From: JACCXG01 sp963785755
Lineage (GTDB): Bacteria > Acidobacteriota > Vicinamibacteria > Vicinamibacterales > 2-12-FULL-66-21
NCBI GenBank assembly: GCA_963785755.1
Contig: CAWAXG010000047.1
Coordinates: 1-64,000, forward strand
DNA: 64,000 nucleotides
Direction: 5' to 3'
The translations under genes were made by a program, and so were the position numbers. Below the pieces are notes generated by a model. It was not told where the DNA came from and made no database searches. It saw only the letters and a program-made list of their open reading frames with translations. How positions within the stretch are numbered: the stretch's first letter is position 1; each line of letters opens with the position of its first letter. This document shows, piece after piece, positions 17,684 through 26,752 of this stretch.

Positions 17684-17886
17684 TTCGGCCACCACGATGC
17701 GTTTGAGACGACGTCGCCGACGGTTCCCGGCGTAACGGCGTCAGCTACGAGGATTTTGATGCGTTCGCAGACTCGAAGAAATGAAGCCGGATGCGTGCCG
17801 CTTTCACGCTTCCTGTATCGAGGGTAAACATGACTACAGACATTCGAGAGTCCTCCGCCCCGCTCAGGCACAACTTCCGCAATTCG

Positions 17887-18306
17887 ATGAGGCGTCTGTT
17901 CAGCGTGGCAAGCGTTATCGTCTTATTGTCGGCGTGCGATAACGAAAACCGCGTGTTGAGTCCGACTTCACCCAGTCCAGCCGGTCCAACATCTCCCGCC
18001 GCTCCGGTCCCCACCTACACACTGTCTGGCGTTGTCTTCGAAATGACGGCGATGGGTCGGACACCCATCCAAGAAGTCTCCGTGTATTGCGATTCGTGCG
18101 GAGACCCGCTCGGCCATACCTTTGCGGACACCGACGCGAATGGGTTCTATAGCTTTTCCTGGACGGCGAATGGCCACACCCGGCTTATCGTCCGGAAGGA
18201 CGGATATCGACTTGCCGGCGACCTACTCGACGGACCTGTGAACGGCTGGATCGTTGCCGCTGTGAATGGCGATACACGATTTGACATCGAACTCGTCCGG
18301 CGGTGA
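17887..18306 (+). CDS. Lipoprotein with carboxypeptidase regulatory-like (CNA-B-type) domain
   Basis: About 139 residues. ATG at 17887 starts a typical lipoprotein signal (MRRLFSVASVIVLLSAC, lipobox LSAC), so the upstream ATGs at 17791 and 17830 are less likely. A Pro/Ser/Thr-rich linker follows, then a beta-sandwich: YTLSGVVFEMTAMGRTPIQE, DTDANGFYSFSW, and TRLIVRKDGY, the pattern of carboxypeptidase-regulatory or transthyretin-like domains. It is probably anchored to a membrane and faces the periplasm or surface. No neighbours indicate its role. Confidence 0.65.
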   Translation: MRRLFSVASVIVLLSACDNENRVLSPTSPSPAGPTSPAAPVPTYTLSGVVFEMTAMGRTPIQEVSVYCDSCGDPLGHTFADTDANGFYSFSWTANGHTRLIVRKDGYRLAGDLLDGPVNGWIVAAVNGDTRFDIELVRR

Positions 18307-18380
18307 CTTTTACCTCACGCGGACTGCCACTCGACAAGGTGGACCACGACGGATGCTTCACGGTCCGCTGCAACCGGTTG

Positions 18381-18866
18381 TTATCCGCTTGGCTCGACAT
18401 AAAGGCAAAGTTCTCTGGCTGGATCCGGCACTCCCGTGATGTATTCATGCACAGAGCGCAGTCCGTCCTTCAAGCCCCGATAGTGGACTCGCTCGAGGCA
18501 CGTCTCAAAGGGTAGCCACTCATACTCAGAGTGTTTTGACGGCTCGAGACGAACGTCACCGTGATCGACTTCGGCCGCGTAGACACCAATGGCCTGCATT
18601 TCAGCAAAGCGTCTGTTGTAGATGAGGTACGCGTGTTCGCCCGCCCAGATGCATTTTGGACGAAGCCCGTGTCGACCGAGCACACGGCAAATCGCGTCGG
18701 TGACCGACTCGCCGTTGTTCACAGCATCGCTGGGGATCTGCCAGAACCGGCCTCCGTTGAAGTAGCGTGTCGCCTTCTCCACAGATGTGTGTAGCAAGAG
18801 GAACACGATGCCACCGGGTCGCCGTTGGAACACCCAGACGTCGAAAATGTTCGCGGCCAGATTCAT
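18381..18866 (-). CDS. Nudix-fold protein with degenerate Nudix box
   Basis: A 161-residue protein that follows the Nudix fold: an opening strand (FDVWVFQRRPGGIVFLLLH), the FWQIPSDAV turn, and C-terminal EYEWLPFETCLE. The Nudix box GX5EX7REUXEEXGU is represented by NNGESVTDAICRVLGRHGL. The first Glu is present, but the REUXEE portion reads CRVLGRH, so the metal-binding glutamates are missing. It may bind a nucleotide-like ligand without hydrolysing it, or act on a different substrate. It overlaps no neighbour and is convergent with the lipoprotein gene. Confidence 0.6.
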   Translation of the reverse strand: MNLAANIFDVWVFQRRPGGIVFLLLHTSVEKATRYFNGGRFWQIPSDAVNNGESVTDAICRVLGRHGLRPKCIWAGEHAYLIYNRRFAEMQAIGVYAAEVDHGDVRLEPSKHSEYEWLPFETCLERVHYRGLKDGLRSVHEYITGVPDPARELCLYVEPSG

Positions 18867-18962
18867 GGTTCTAGCTTAGCTGGCATCAAGGAGCAGGATT
18901 GTAGCGTTTGTTCCTGGCCGCATACCGCGTTATATGATCGCCGCCCGTCGGAGTTCGAACAT

Positions 18963-20207
18963 ATGCGCATCTCTGCAGCACTGATCGTGATCGCTTTTGC
19001 ACTTGTTCCGCAGGCGCCGAAAGACTGGCGGCTGGAGGTTACGCAGCTCACGCGCGGGCCGATGCACCACTTCTTCGGCTACATCGGCCAGGCACGCACG
19101 ATTCCGTGGAACGAAGGCGGGCGCTATGTCGTGGCGCTGCGCACGCCGTTTCAGGATCGCATGCCGAAGCCCGGCGAACCGGCGGACGTCGTGCTGATCG
19201 ACACGACGCGCGGCAACCAGGTCGAGGTGATAGACCAGTCGCGCGGCTGGAATCCGCAACAGGGAACGATGTTCTACTGGAATCCAGCCGCGCCTGCGAC
19301 ACAGGTGTTCTTCAACGATCGCGACCCGCAGACACAGAAGATCTTCACCGTGCTGTACGACGTCGCGGCGCGCCGGCGCGTGCGCGAATACCGCTTCGAC
19401 GAGACGCCCGTGGCCAACAGTGGCGTCGCGCAGAATGGCGGCCGGTTTCTCGCGATCAACTATGGCCGTCTCGCGCGGCTGCGGCTCGTCACCGGCTATC
19501 CGGGCGCTCACGACTTCACGCAGAACGAGCTGCATCCGTCGAACGATGGAATTCATGTGGTGGACGTGGCGGGAGGCGCGCGCCGCCTGCTCGTGTCGTA
19601 CAAGCAGCTCGCCGATCTGATCCGGTCCGCCCGCCCGGACGTGGACAAGAAGGCGCTGTTCATCAACCACACGCTGTGGAGCCGCGACGACAGCCATATC
19701 TATTTCTATGTGCGCGCCGAGTTCGACGACCGTGCTGCGCGCATCGACATTCCCTGCACCATCCGGCCCGACGGCTCGGGCCTGACAATGCATCCGCACA
19801 CGGGCGGACATCCCGAGTGGGAATCCGGCCGGCGCGTGATTGGCGCCGAAGGGCCGCGGCAGGTCATCTACGACGTCATCGACCGGCGTGTGGTCGAGAC
19901 GCTCGGTTCGCCCGAGGCCTTTCCGCAGCCGGGCGGCGACATCGCCCTGTCACCGGACGGCCAGTGGTTCGTCAACGGCCACAGCGACGCGGGCAACAAC
20001 TACTACACCGTGCTCCGCCGCGCCGACGGCTCGTGGGCGCGCACGGCAGCGATCTCTCGCGGCAAGTACACCGGCGGCGAACTGCGCATCGACGGCGCGC
20101 CGTCCTGGAACCGCACCAGTGACGCGATCCTGTTCCCGGGTCTCGATCCGTCCGACGGGACGCGGCAGATTTTCGTGATCCACGTGCGCGGCACGAGTGT
20201 GCGGTAA
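18963..20207 (+). CDS. Exported TolB-like propeller protein, unknown function
   Basis: A 414-residue protein with an N-terminal export segment (MRISAALIVIAFALVPQAP), which fixes the start at 18963. It contains propeller motifs such as NEGGRYVVALRTPFQDRMP, GTMFYWNPAAPATQVFFNDR, HTLWSRDDSHIYFYVRAEFD and DIALSPDGQWFVNGHSDAGN. This pattern resembles the oligogalacturonate-lyase-like propellers in exported proteins of Acidobacteria and Planctomycetes, where a His-rich site is formed. Here HHFFGY, GHS and MHPHTGGHPEW may supply such residues. Enzymatic activity is not proven. A hairpin follows after about 65 bp. Confidence 0.6.
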   Translation: MRISAALIVIAFALVPQAPKDWRLEVTQLTRGPMHHFFGYIGQARTIPWNEGGRYVVALRTPFQDRMPKPGEPADVVLIDTTRGNQVEVIDQSRGWNPQQGTMFYWNPAAPATQVFFNDRDPQTQKIFTVLYDVAARRRVREYRFDETPVANSGVAQNGGRFLAINYGRLARLRLVTGYPGAHDFTQNELHPSNDGIHVVDVAGGARRLLVSYKQLADLIRSARPDVDKKALFINHTLWSRDDSHIYFYVRAEFDDRAARIDIPCTIRPDGSGLTMHPHTGGHPEWESGRRVIGAEGPRQVIYDVIDRRVVETLGSPEAFPQPGGDIALSPDGQWFVNGHSDAGNNYYTVLRRADGSWARTAAISRGKYTGGELRIDGAPSWNRTSDAILFPGLDPSDGTRQIFVIHVRGTSVR

Positions 20208-20271
20208 AGATCTCGTCTCACACCGCTGCCGATGTCTTCCGCGTTTCGAGCGGTGACTTGACCCACTCGTG

Positions 20272-20317
20272 CTTCCGGCTTCCGCCGTAGCCTTGGCGGA
20301 GGCTGGTCAGCCGGAAG
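20272..20317. repeat. Nested inverted repeat, intergenic
   Basis: Outer arms CTTCCGGCT (20272-20280) and AGCCGGAAG (20309-20317) are perfect complements. Inner arms TCCGCC and GGCGGA enclose GTAGCCTT. The inner 20 bases (20281-20300) recur with one change at 47621-47640. It lies between convergent genes and may end transcription from both sides, or it may be a dispersed REP-like element. Confidence 0.6.
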
Positions 20318-20379
20318 GACGTGGCGGTCGCTGAAATGAGCGGCAGTCGCATGTTTATTCACGGCTCTTCAGCGGAATC

Positions 20380-21720
20380 CTATCGACCCGTGCCCTTCCC
20401 GATCGCGAACAGCCGCCCGTCGCTCCGCAGAAAAATCTGACCGTTCGAGACAGCGGGTGACGCGACCAGCCGCTCGCCGAGATCGTTGCGCGCCAGGACT
20501 GCCGGCTCCCGCCCCGCCTTGACCACGATCGTCTCCCCTGTCTGGCTGACGAAATAGATCTTGCCGTCGGCCGCGACCGGGGAGGCAAAGAACACTCCGT
20601 CGAGACGTGTCTGCCAGACGCGCTCGCCTGTCTTCATGTCAGCGCAGGACAACACGCCGACATCGTTGGTCATATACAGCAACCCCTCATACGCGACGAG
20701 CGACGCGGCGTACGAGCCGCCGCCCGGCGCGCGCCAGACCACATGGCTCGCGCTCACGTCGCCGCGTCCGCCCGGGCGAAGCGCGAGGTACGGACTGTTC
20801 CGGTATCCGCGGGTCATGTAGATGAGACCGTCGTGAAAGACCGCCGAGGGGATCGGCGTCTGACGCGGAGCATCGGCGTACCACAGCAGCTCGCCAGTCG
20901 CCGGATCGTAGCCATCGATGCGCTCGCTCGAATTGACGAGCAGCTCGTCGCCACGCGGGCCGGGCACGACCAGCGGTGTGCTGTACGACGCGCGGCCCTT
21001 TCCGCGGTCCGCCTTCCACCGCAGCTTTCCCGTGCGCGCCTCGAGCGCGACCATGTACGACGCCGACGCGTGATCGCACAGCAGGATCAACAGATCCTTG
21101 TAGAGCACCGGAGAGCTGCCGTGCCCCCAGTTGATGTCGAACGCCGAGAACTCCTCGCCGAGGTGCTTCGACCACACCACACCACCGCGCATGTCGAGCG
21201 CGACGAGCTGGCCCGTGCCGAACCAGGCGAAGAGATGCTCGCCGCTCGTGACCGCCGTCGGCGTTGCGAGGTTGTGCTTTTCGTGGAGGGTTGGATACGG
21301 ACCCCGTGCCTCGACGCGGTATTCCCAGAGACGCCGGCCGTCGAGCCGGTTGAACGACTCGACGACGAGAGCGATCGGATCGGCCGGGCTGGACGGCTCT
21401 TCCCGGCGGCCGCCGATCGGCTTCTCGCGCGAGACCAGCTCGGCGTCATCGCGGGCCAGCGCCGGGTGCGAGGCGCCGCTGAGCGGCAGCCGGCCGACTT
21501 GAGACGTCACGAAAACCTGATCGCCCCAGACGATCGGAGACGACGATCCCAGCCCACGAAGTTCGGCGCTCCATGCGACGTTCTCACGGGCGCTCCACGT
21601 CGTCGGGAGACCGGATTCGGCCGACACGCCAAGCCCGGCGGGTCCGCGCCATTGCGGCCAGTTCGCCGCCAGCGGAACGCCGGCAAGCAGGACGGTCAAC
21701 GCGACAAGCGCATTACGCAT
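20380..21720 (-). CDS. Exported PQQ-like beta-propeller protein
   Basis: A 446-residue protein starting with a signal peptide (MRNALVALTVLLAGVPLAA), then NWPQWRGP, the opening of PQQ-like WD propellers common in Acidobacteria and Planctomycetes. Blade motifs include GTGQLVALDMRGGVVWSKHL, LEARTGKLRWKADRGKGRAS, GYDPATGELLWYADAPRQTP and MKTGERVWQTRLDGVFFASP, with the Trp docking pattern of the fold. It lacks obvious catalytic residues of quinoprotein alcohol dehydrogenases, so it may be structural or a binder. The frame extends further upstream, but the signal peptide fixes the start. It is divergent from the SGNH hydrolase gene, 102 bp away. Confidence 0.75.
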   Translation of the reverse strand: MRNALVALTVLLAGVPLAANWPQWRGPAGLGVSAESGLPTTWSARENVAWSAELRGLGSSSPIVWGDQVFVTSQVGRLPLSGASHPALARDDAELVSREKPIGGRREEPSSPADPIALVVESFNRLDGRRLWEYRVEARGPYPTLHEKHNLATPTAVTSGEHLFAWFGTGQLVALDMRGGVVWSKHLGEEFSAFDINWGHGSSPVLYKDLLILLCDHASASYMVALEARTGKLRWKADRGKGRASYSTPLVVPGPRGDELLVNSSERIDGYDPATGELLWYADAPRQTPIPSAVFHDGLIYMTRGYRNSPYLALRPGGRGDVSASHVVWRAPGGGSYAASLVAYEGLLYMTNDVGVLSCADMKTGERVWQTRLDGVFFASPVAADGKIYFVSQTGETIVVKAGREPAVLARNDLGERLVASPAVSNGQIFLRSDGRLFAIGKGTGR

Positions 21721-21822
21721 GCCGTGAGGGTACTCCGCGGCGAGCCCTGCACGCGAGACGCCCGCCGGGAACCACTCGAGCGCGGTGAGGAGTAATCTAA
21801 TAGGCCTCTCGGAGGCAGCACC

Positions 21823-22539
21823 ATGGAGAGCCTGAAGAGGCTGAAGGTCCTCGCGTTCCCGTCCCTGCTGGCGTTGTGCGGAACGCTCGTCGTTCACGCC
21901 GGAATCGCGGGACAACAGACCGCGAAGCCACCACAGCCTCCGAACCCGGCATTCGCGGCGATCCAGGATGACCCGGCGCTGCCACGAGTGCTGTTGATCG
22001 GCGACTCGATCTCGATCGGCTACACGCTGCCCACCCGGAGACTGCTTCAGGGCGTCGCCAACGTGCATCGCATTCCCACGAACGGCGGTCCTACCATCAA
22101 TGGCCTCGAGAACCTGGATGGCTGGCTGGGCAGCGGCAAATGGCACGTGATCCATTTCAACTGGGGCTTGCACGACCTGCGATTCATGGACGACGGCAAG
22201 CATCAGGTGGCGATTGAGAAGTACGAACAGAATCTCCAGGAACTCGTCGGACGCCTCAAGCGGACCGGCGCGACGCTCATCTGGGCGAGCACGACGCCGG
22301 TGCCGGACGCGAAGGTGACTCCGCCGCGTAACAACAGCGACGCGATCGCCTACAACCTCGCCGCCAGGCGAGTCATGGAACAGCATGGCATCCGCGTCAA
22401 CGATCTCTATTCCGTCGCGTTCTCTCGGCTCGGCGAGATTCAGCTCCCCGCGAACGTGCACTACAGCGAGGCCGGCTACGAAGTGCTGGCAGAGCAGGTG
22501 GCGGCCGGTATCCGCGCCACGCTCGATTCGCGACGGTAA
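21823..22539 (+). CDS. Exported SGNH/GDSL-family hydrolase
   Basis: A 238-residue exported esterase-like protein. GGAGG lies about 10 bases before the ATG. After the hydrophobic N-terminus (VLAFPSLLALCGTLVVHAGI), block I is LLIGDSISIGY with nucleophile Ser62. The C-terminal block has the Asp/His pair position NVHYSEAGYEVLAEQ. The block III segment NWGLHDLRF has His where most members have Asn. Related proteins deacetylate carbohydrates or cleave acyl esters. It is followed 37 bp later by an SDR gene on the same strand. Confidence 0.75.
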   Translation: MESLKRLKVLAFPSLLALCGTLVVHAGIAGQQTAKPPQPPNPAFAAIQDDPALPRVLLIGDSISIGYTLPTRRLLQGVANVHRIPTNGGPTINGLENLDGWLGSGKWHVIHFNWGLHDLRFMDDGKHQVAIEKYEQNLQELVGRLKRTGATLIWASTTPVPDAKVTPPRNNSDAIAYNLAARRVMEQHGIRVNDLYSVAFSRLGEIQLPANVHYSEAGYEVLAEQVAAGIRATLDSRR

Positions 22540-22575
22540 AGGTCACCGAAACCACACAGACAACGGAGCGAGCCC

Positions 22576-23334
22576 ATGGATCTAGGCTTACGAGGAAAGT
22601 CCGCCGTCGTCACCGGGGGAAGCCGCGGCATTGGCCGCGCGATCGCACACCGGCTGGCCGACGAGGGTGCCGGCGTCGCCGTCTGCGCCCGCGGTGAGCC
22701 GGCATTGCGCGAAGCTGAAGCTGAGTTGCGCGGCCGGTCCGTTCCGGTCTACGCGGCGGTGTGTGACGTGGCGAACGCCGAGGCGCTCGACGGCTTTCTG
22801 GACGCGGCACGGACCACGCTCGGGCGCGTCGACATCCTGGTGAACAACCCGAGCGGTTTCGTGTTCGCCGACGATGAAGCCGCGTGGGATTCGACCGTGA
22901 GCGTGGACCTGATGGCTGCGGTGCGAGCCAGCCGGAAGGTCGCGCCGTGGATGGCCGAGACCGGCGGCGGGGCCATCGTCCATATCTCGTCGATCGCCGG
23001 CCTGGAGGCGGGCGGCTTCCCCGCGTCGTACGGGGCGTGCAAGGCGGCGCTGGTCAGTCATTCCAAGTCGCTCGCCGTCGCGCTCGCCGGGCAGAAGATC
23101 CGGGTCAATACGGTGGCGCCTGGCTCGATCGAGTTTCCCGGCGGACTCTGGGAACAGGCGAAGCACAACAACCCAGCGCTGTATGGCGCCGTGCTCAACA
23201 CGATCCCGTGGGGCCGCCTGGGGACGCCCGAGGAGGTCGCGGACGTCGTGGCTTTTCTGGTCTCCGCGCGCGCCAGCTGGGTGACGGGCACGTGCATCGT
23301 CGTCGACGGCGCGCAGCGCAAGGCGAATCTGTGA
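22576..23334 (+). CDS. Short-chain dehydrogenase/reductase (FabG-like)
   Basis: A 252-residue classical SDR. The NAD(P) motif is TGGSRGIGRAIAHRL, the next strand ends CDVANAEALDG, the NNPSG segment stands for NNAG, the catalytic Ser is in VHISSIAGLEAGG, and the catalytic Tyr and Lys are in YGACKAALVSHSK. The C-terminus VTGTCIVVDGAQRKANL is typical. It could be a 3-oxoacyl-ACP reductase or a dehydrogenase for a small alcohol; motifs do not decide. ATG at 22576 follows AACGGAGCGAGCCC. Confidence 0.85.
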   Translation: MDLGLRGKSAVVTGGSRGIGRAIAHRLADEGAGVAVCARGEPALREAEAELRGRSVPVYAAVCDVANAEALDGFLDAARTTLGRVDILVNNPSGFVFADDEAAWDSTVSVDLMAAVRASRKVAPWMAETGGGAIVHISSIAGLEAGGFPASYGACKAALVSHSKSLAVALAGQKIRVNTVAPGSIEFPGGLWEQAKHNNPALYGAVLNTIPWGRLGTPEEVADVVAFLVSARASWVTGTCIVVDGAQRKANL

Positions 23335-23845
23335 GCGGCAAGGCGAGTCGCAGAGCGATCGCGCTCGGGTGACCCGGATGCAATCTGGATTTCTTTCTCG
23401 GCGACTGATGGTGCAGACCGTCGCAGGGCCGAACATGAGGCCGGACGGCGAAGCCGTCGTAAGGTGATGGAGCGGGCCGTGAATTGCGAGAATCCCGGCA
23501 GGTGCGCAGGAGACAAGCTAAGACGCGTTTTTCGCGAGCGAGGCTGGGCAGCGAATTGGCAGGGACGCGCCTCAAGAAAGAGGGGCCAGGGGAAGCGGCC
23601 GTTCATGTTCGGCTCGGCGACCTCGAGAATGCATTACGTAACGCGACGATCCGCTGCGGTCGTGATCGCCGCTGTCAGGAACCCAGTTCGTCGGCGCGCC
23701 GGCTACAGCGTACTGGGATGAACACCCGGCTTGCGGAGCTCCTGATCGCGGACCCATCGCCTGCTCGAGCGTCAACGAATCGACTCGTTGACGGCAGCCG
23801 CCAGGTACACTGGCTGATTCATCGCGCGGTCAGACGAGGACAGCC
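23335..23845. other. About 510 bp without a recognisable gene
   Basis: No frame gives a plausible protein: the short open frames lack family motifs. A small hairpin GACGGC-GAA-GCCGTC occurs at 23444-23458. The bases are less coding-like than the neighbours. It could hold a small RNA or the remains of a mobile element, but I found no direct sign of either. Confidence 0.4.
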
Positions 23846-24178
23846 ATGTATCGAATCAGACAGCAGGACCTGCCGTTCAAGGGAAGCTCGCATCACTTCG
23901 TGGGGGCCGACAACGGCGACGTCAATGTCTCCGTGTTTCTCCTGAGCGCGAAGGCCGGCGCCGGACCTGGACCCCATCGGCATCCCTATGACGAGGTGCA
24001 GTTCGTCCGCGAGGGCCGCGGCCTCTGGAAGGTCGAAGGCCAGGAGTTCGAGGGGCAGGCGGGAGACATCTTCGTCATCAAGGCGGGCGAAGTGCACGAG
24101 TTCAAGTGCATCGGCGACGGGCCGCTGGTTCAACTGGATGTCCATTTGAGCCCGCGGTTCATTCAGGAGAATCTATAG
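23846..24178 (+). CDS. Small cupin-domain protein
   Basis: A 110-residue single-domain cupin. Motif 1 reads GPHRHPYDEVQFVREG with metal ligands H44, H46 and E50, and motif 2 is GDIFVIKAGEVHEF with H84. A complete set of ligands suggests it binds a metal such as Fe or Mn. Small cupins of this type act as isomerases or dioxygenases, or bind small ligands, and the sequence does not say which. GAGGACAGCC stands before the ATG. No partner gene is adjacent. Confidence 0.8.
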   Translation: MYRIRQQDLPFKGSSHHFVGADNGDVNVSVFLLSAKAGAGPGPHRHPYDEVQFVREGRGLWKVEGQEFEGQAGDIFVIKAGEVHEFKCIGDGPLVQLDVHLSPRFIQENL

Positions 24179-24849
24179 ATGGTCGGATTCCGAACGGGTC
24201 CAATGACTATACGTGTCTACTCCAACGTAGTGTTTCACGCCTCGCTGGAATAATCTGCCTGATCCGCCCGCCGGTGTCAGATGAGGGGGCGCTGGTCGAG
24301 GGAATTACCCGCAGCCGGCAGCTGGCCGTCGCGAGTGCCCGCGCCGCAGGGAGGAAAACCGTTTCCGCGCATAGCCCGGGGCCTCCGGCGCGCGGTGTGG
24401 GCGCGCTGTGGATGGAGATGTCAGGCGCACTGATGCGCCGGTGGCGATATGGCTTCGCCGGAAAGCGACCGAACTCGCCAGCAGAATCGCCTCGCCGGAT
24501 TTCCGGCCTCCCCGCTTCCGCGCGCAGAGGTTGAGGCGCGCTGGGCGCCGAGGCCCCGCCAGAGGTCGTCGCATGCGACCGACGGCCCGACGAGCGGCGG
24601 TGAAGGACAACTGGCCGAGAGACTCAATCCTGGCCGGAATTGACACGGTTCTTCGTCGGCGGGTCAGCTCGGCGTCGCCATGTCCGCCCGAAGCGATGCG
24701 GCAAGCGCGAGCGTCAGTTCCAAAAATGCCTTGCTGGCGTCCCAGGCCGCGGAGGCGCTGTTTCGTGGTGCCGTTCGGATCAGGTAAGTCCACCGGACAA
24801 ACGACCCTCACTGCGCGTAGGATCGGCGGCAAGTCCAGAGTAAGAGTCG
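24179..24849. other. About 670 bp without a recognisable gene
   Basis: Open frames in both directions here are Arg/Pro/Ala-rich shadows typical of GC-rich non-coding DNA and show no family motif. I see no tRNA, terminator or insertion-sequence ends. The last part probably contains the promoter of the following gene at 24850. Confidence 0.4.
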
Positions 24850-25992
24850 ATGAGTGCTTTCGACCTCCAATCCAGGCGGCTGCGCATCGGTCCGGGGCTC
24901 GAGAGTTGCGCCCTCGGCCTCTCCGTCCTCTTACTAGCCTGGATCGCGCTGGCCGCGTGGGTTGCTGCCCAGAACCAGTCGCCCGGCCTGCCTGCCCAAC
25001 TGAGTGACAAGGATTTCTGGCAGCTGATCGCCGATGTGTCCGAGCCGGATGGGTACTTCGAGGACGAGAACTTCGTCTCGAACGAGCTGGGCTATGAGCG
25101 GGTCATTCCGCGACTTCAAGATGCCGTCAGGCCCGGAGGCGTGTACGTAGGCGTCGGGCCCGAGCAGAACTTTACCTACATCGCCGCTCTGAAGCCGAAG
25201 ATGGCGTTCATTGTCGACATCCGGCGGCAGAACACGATCCAGCACCTCATGTACAAGGCGCTGTTCGAGCTGTCGGCGGATCGCGCCGATTTTCTTTCAC
25301 GTTTGTTTTCCCGCCCGCGCCCCGCAAGTCTCGATCCGAGCTCGGATGTCGGGGCCATGTTCCAGGCATTCGCGACGGTACGCGCCGACCAACGGCTGTT
25401 CGACGAGAACCTTGCCAGGATTCTTGATGTCCTGGAACGCCAGCATCAATTCGCACTCACACCGGGTGACCGAACGGCGATGCGCAAGATCTTCAATGCG
25501 TTTTACGAGAGCGGACCGGACATCAGGTATGTGTTCCGCGGCACGGCGGAGCTGCATCCAACCTATGCCCAGCTGATGACCGCCGCGAGCTATCTCGGGA
25601 CCAGCGACAGCTTCGAGCACATTCGCCAGATGCAGCGAAAGAACCTGATTGTTCCGGTAGTCGGGGACTTCGCCGGGCCGCGGGCGTTGAGGGCGGTGGG
25701 CAAGTACGTTCGCGAACGCGGCGGCGCCATCGACGTCTTCTACGTCTCGAACGTCGAGTCGTATCTGTTCCGCGCCGGAACCTGGAAGGCGTTCTACGAG
25801 AACGTCAGCACACTGCCGGTGCACAAGTCTGGAACGTTCGTTCGCACGTTCTTCGGGGCAACCGCCAGGGAATGCAGTGCGCAACGCCCCACGATAAGGG
25901 CCCCCGTGCTCGGATCCATGACGGCGCTGCTGACGGCCTATCGCAACGGAGACCTCAAGAGCCAGTGCGATCTCGTTGCAGCGAGCGAGTGA
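24850..25992 (+). CDS. Membrane-anchored protein with Rossmann/methyltransferase-like core
   Basis: A 380-residue protein. One membrane span at about residues 22-42 (LGLSVLLLAWIALAAWVAAQ) anchors it, and the rest is outside. The segment RPGGVYVGVGPEQNFTYIAA followed by LKPKMAFIVDIRRQN is like motif I and its acidic-strand end in Rossmann-fold methyltransferases, and similar uncharacterised proteins occur in Acidobacteria. Later strands (VPVVGDFAGPRALRAVGKYV and IDVFYVSNVESYLFR) fit the same fold. An extracytoplasmic SAM enzyme would be unexpected, so a fold relative with another role is likely. GTAAGAGTCG before the ATG is a weak ribosome site. Confidence 0.6.
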   Translation: MSAFDLQSRRLRIGPGLESCALGLSVLLLAWIALAAWVAAQNQSPGLPAQLSDKDFWQLIADVSEPDGYFEDENFVSNELGYERVIPRLQDAVRPGGVYVGVGPEQNFTYIAALKPKMAFIVDIRRQNTIQHLMYKALFELSADRADFLSRLFSRPRPASLDPSSDVGAMFQAFATVRADQRLFDENLARILDVLERQHQFALTPGDRTAMRKIFNAFYESGPDIRYVFRGTAELHPTYAQLMTAASYLGTSDSFEHIRQMQRKNLIVPVVGDFAGPRALRAVGKYVRERGGAIDVFYVSNVESYLFRAGTWKAFYENVSTLPVHKSGTFVRTFFGATARECSAQRPTIRAPVLGSMTALLTAYRNGDLKSQCDLVAASE

Positions 25993-26160
25993 GAGGTCCC
26001 TCCTCGAGAGCGTTTACACGGATCGTCGAGACGCCCGCCAACCGCAACCCCAGTCGTCCCGGATAACGCTACGCAGTAGTATCTAGGTCGTTCTCGATTC
26101 GCTGCACGTGACGGCCGATCACCAGACAGCGCCGGTCCGTCGGCAGCCAAGGAGCGACCT

Positions 26161-26738
26161 ATGCGTTCGTCGTGGCGAAGCAGGTGTATCGTGGGCGCGC
26201 TCGTCATCGCCGCTGGCGTGTCGGCGGCGGCATACTCAGTGCGCGAGCCGGAGGCGCAGCAGGCCATGCTCAGAATCCTGGTGGTGCACGGGCCCAATCT
26301 CAATCTGCTCGGCCGCCGCGAGCCACAGATATACGGCACGACCACGCTCGACCAGATCAACGGGCGCCTGGCGGACCTCGCAAAGGAACTCAACGTCCAG
26401 CTGATCACCACGCAGTCCAACTCCGAAGGCGTGCTGGTGGACGCGTTTCAAAAGCACATGGACGATGTCGACGGCGCGATGATCAATGCAGCGGGCCTGA
26501 CGTTCCACAGCGTCTCACTGCACGACGTCATCAAGGCGATGCCGTTCCCGGTCATCGAGGTGCACATCTCGAATCTTGCGACGCGCGATGAGATTCACCG
26601 GCACTCGATTTTGACGCCTGCCGTGCGGGGAGCCGTGATGGGTCTCGGCTGGCGCTCGTACACCGCCGCGCTCCGGGCACTGACCGAAATCGTCCGCGAG
26701 GAGAAGGCGTCGAAACGTCGAGACCGTCGAAACCTTGA
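26161..26738 (+). CDS. aroQ: Exported type II 3-dehydroquinate dehydratase (AroQ-like), frame break near end
   Basis: The enzyme interconverts 3-dehydroquinate and 3-dehydroshikimate. Family motifs are complete: HGPNLNLLGRREPQIYG with the catalytic Tyr, the NAAGLTFHSVSLHD segment for NPGAxTHxS, and EVHISNLATRDEIHRHS with the catalytic His. Unusually, it begins with an export signal (SRCIVGALVIAAGVSAAAY). That start is supported by AAGGAG six bases before the ATG, so it is probably periplasmic, as in quinate use. The written frame has no stop and runs through the next gene. One base change near 26700 gives the ending VETSRPSKP and a TGA at 26736-26738, just before the ThuA gene. Confidence 0.8.
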
Positions 26739-26752
26739 CGAAGGAGTCGACC

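Noticed and set aside
23464..23945. Short plus-strand frames in the 23.4-23.9 kb gap
   Set aside because: Basic low-complexity translations without motifs, partly overlapping the well-supported cupin gene.
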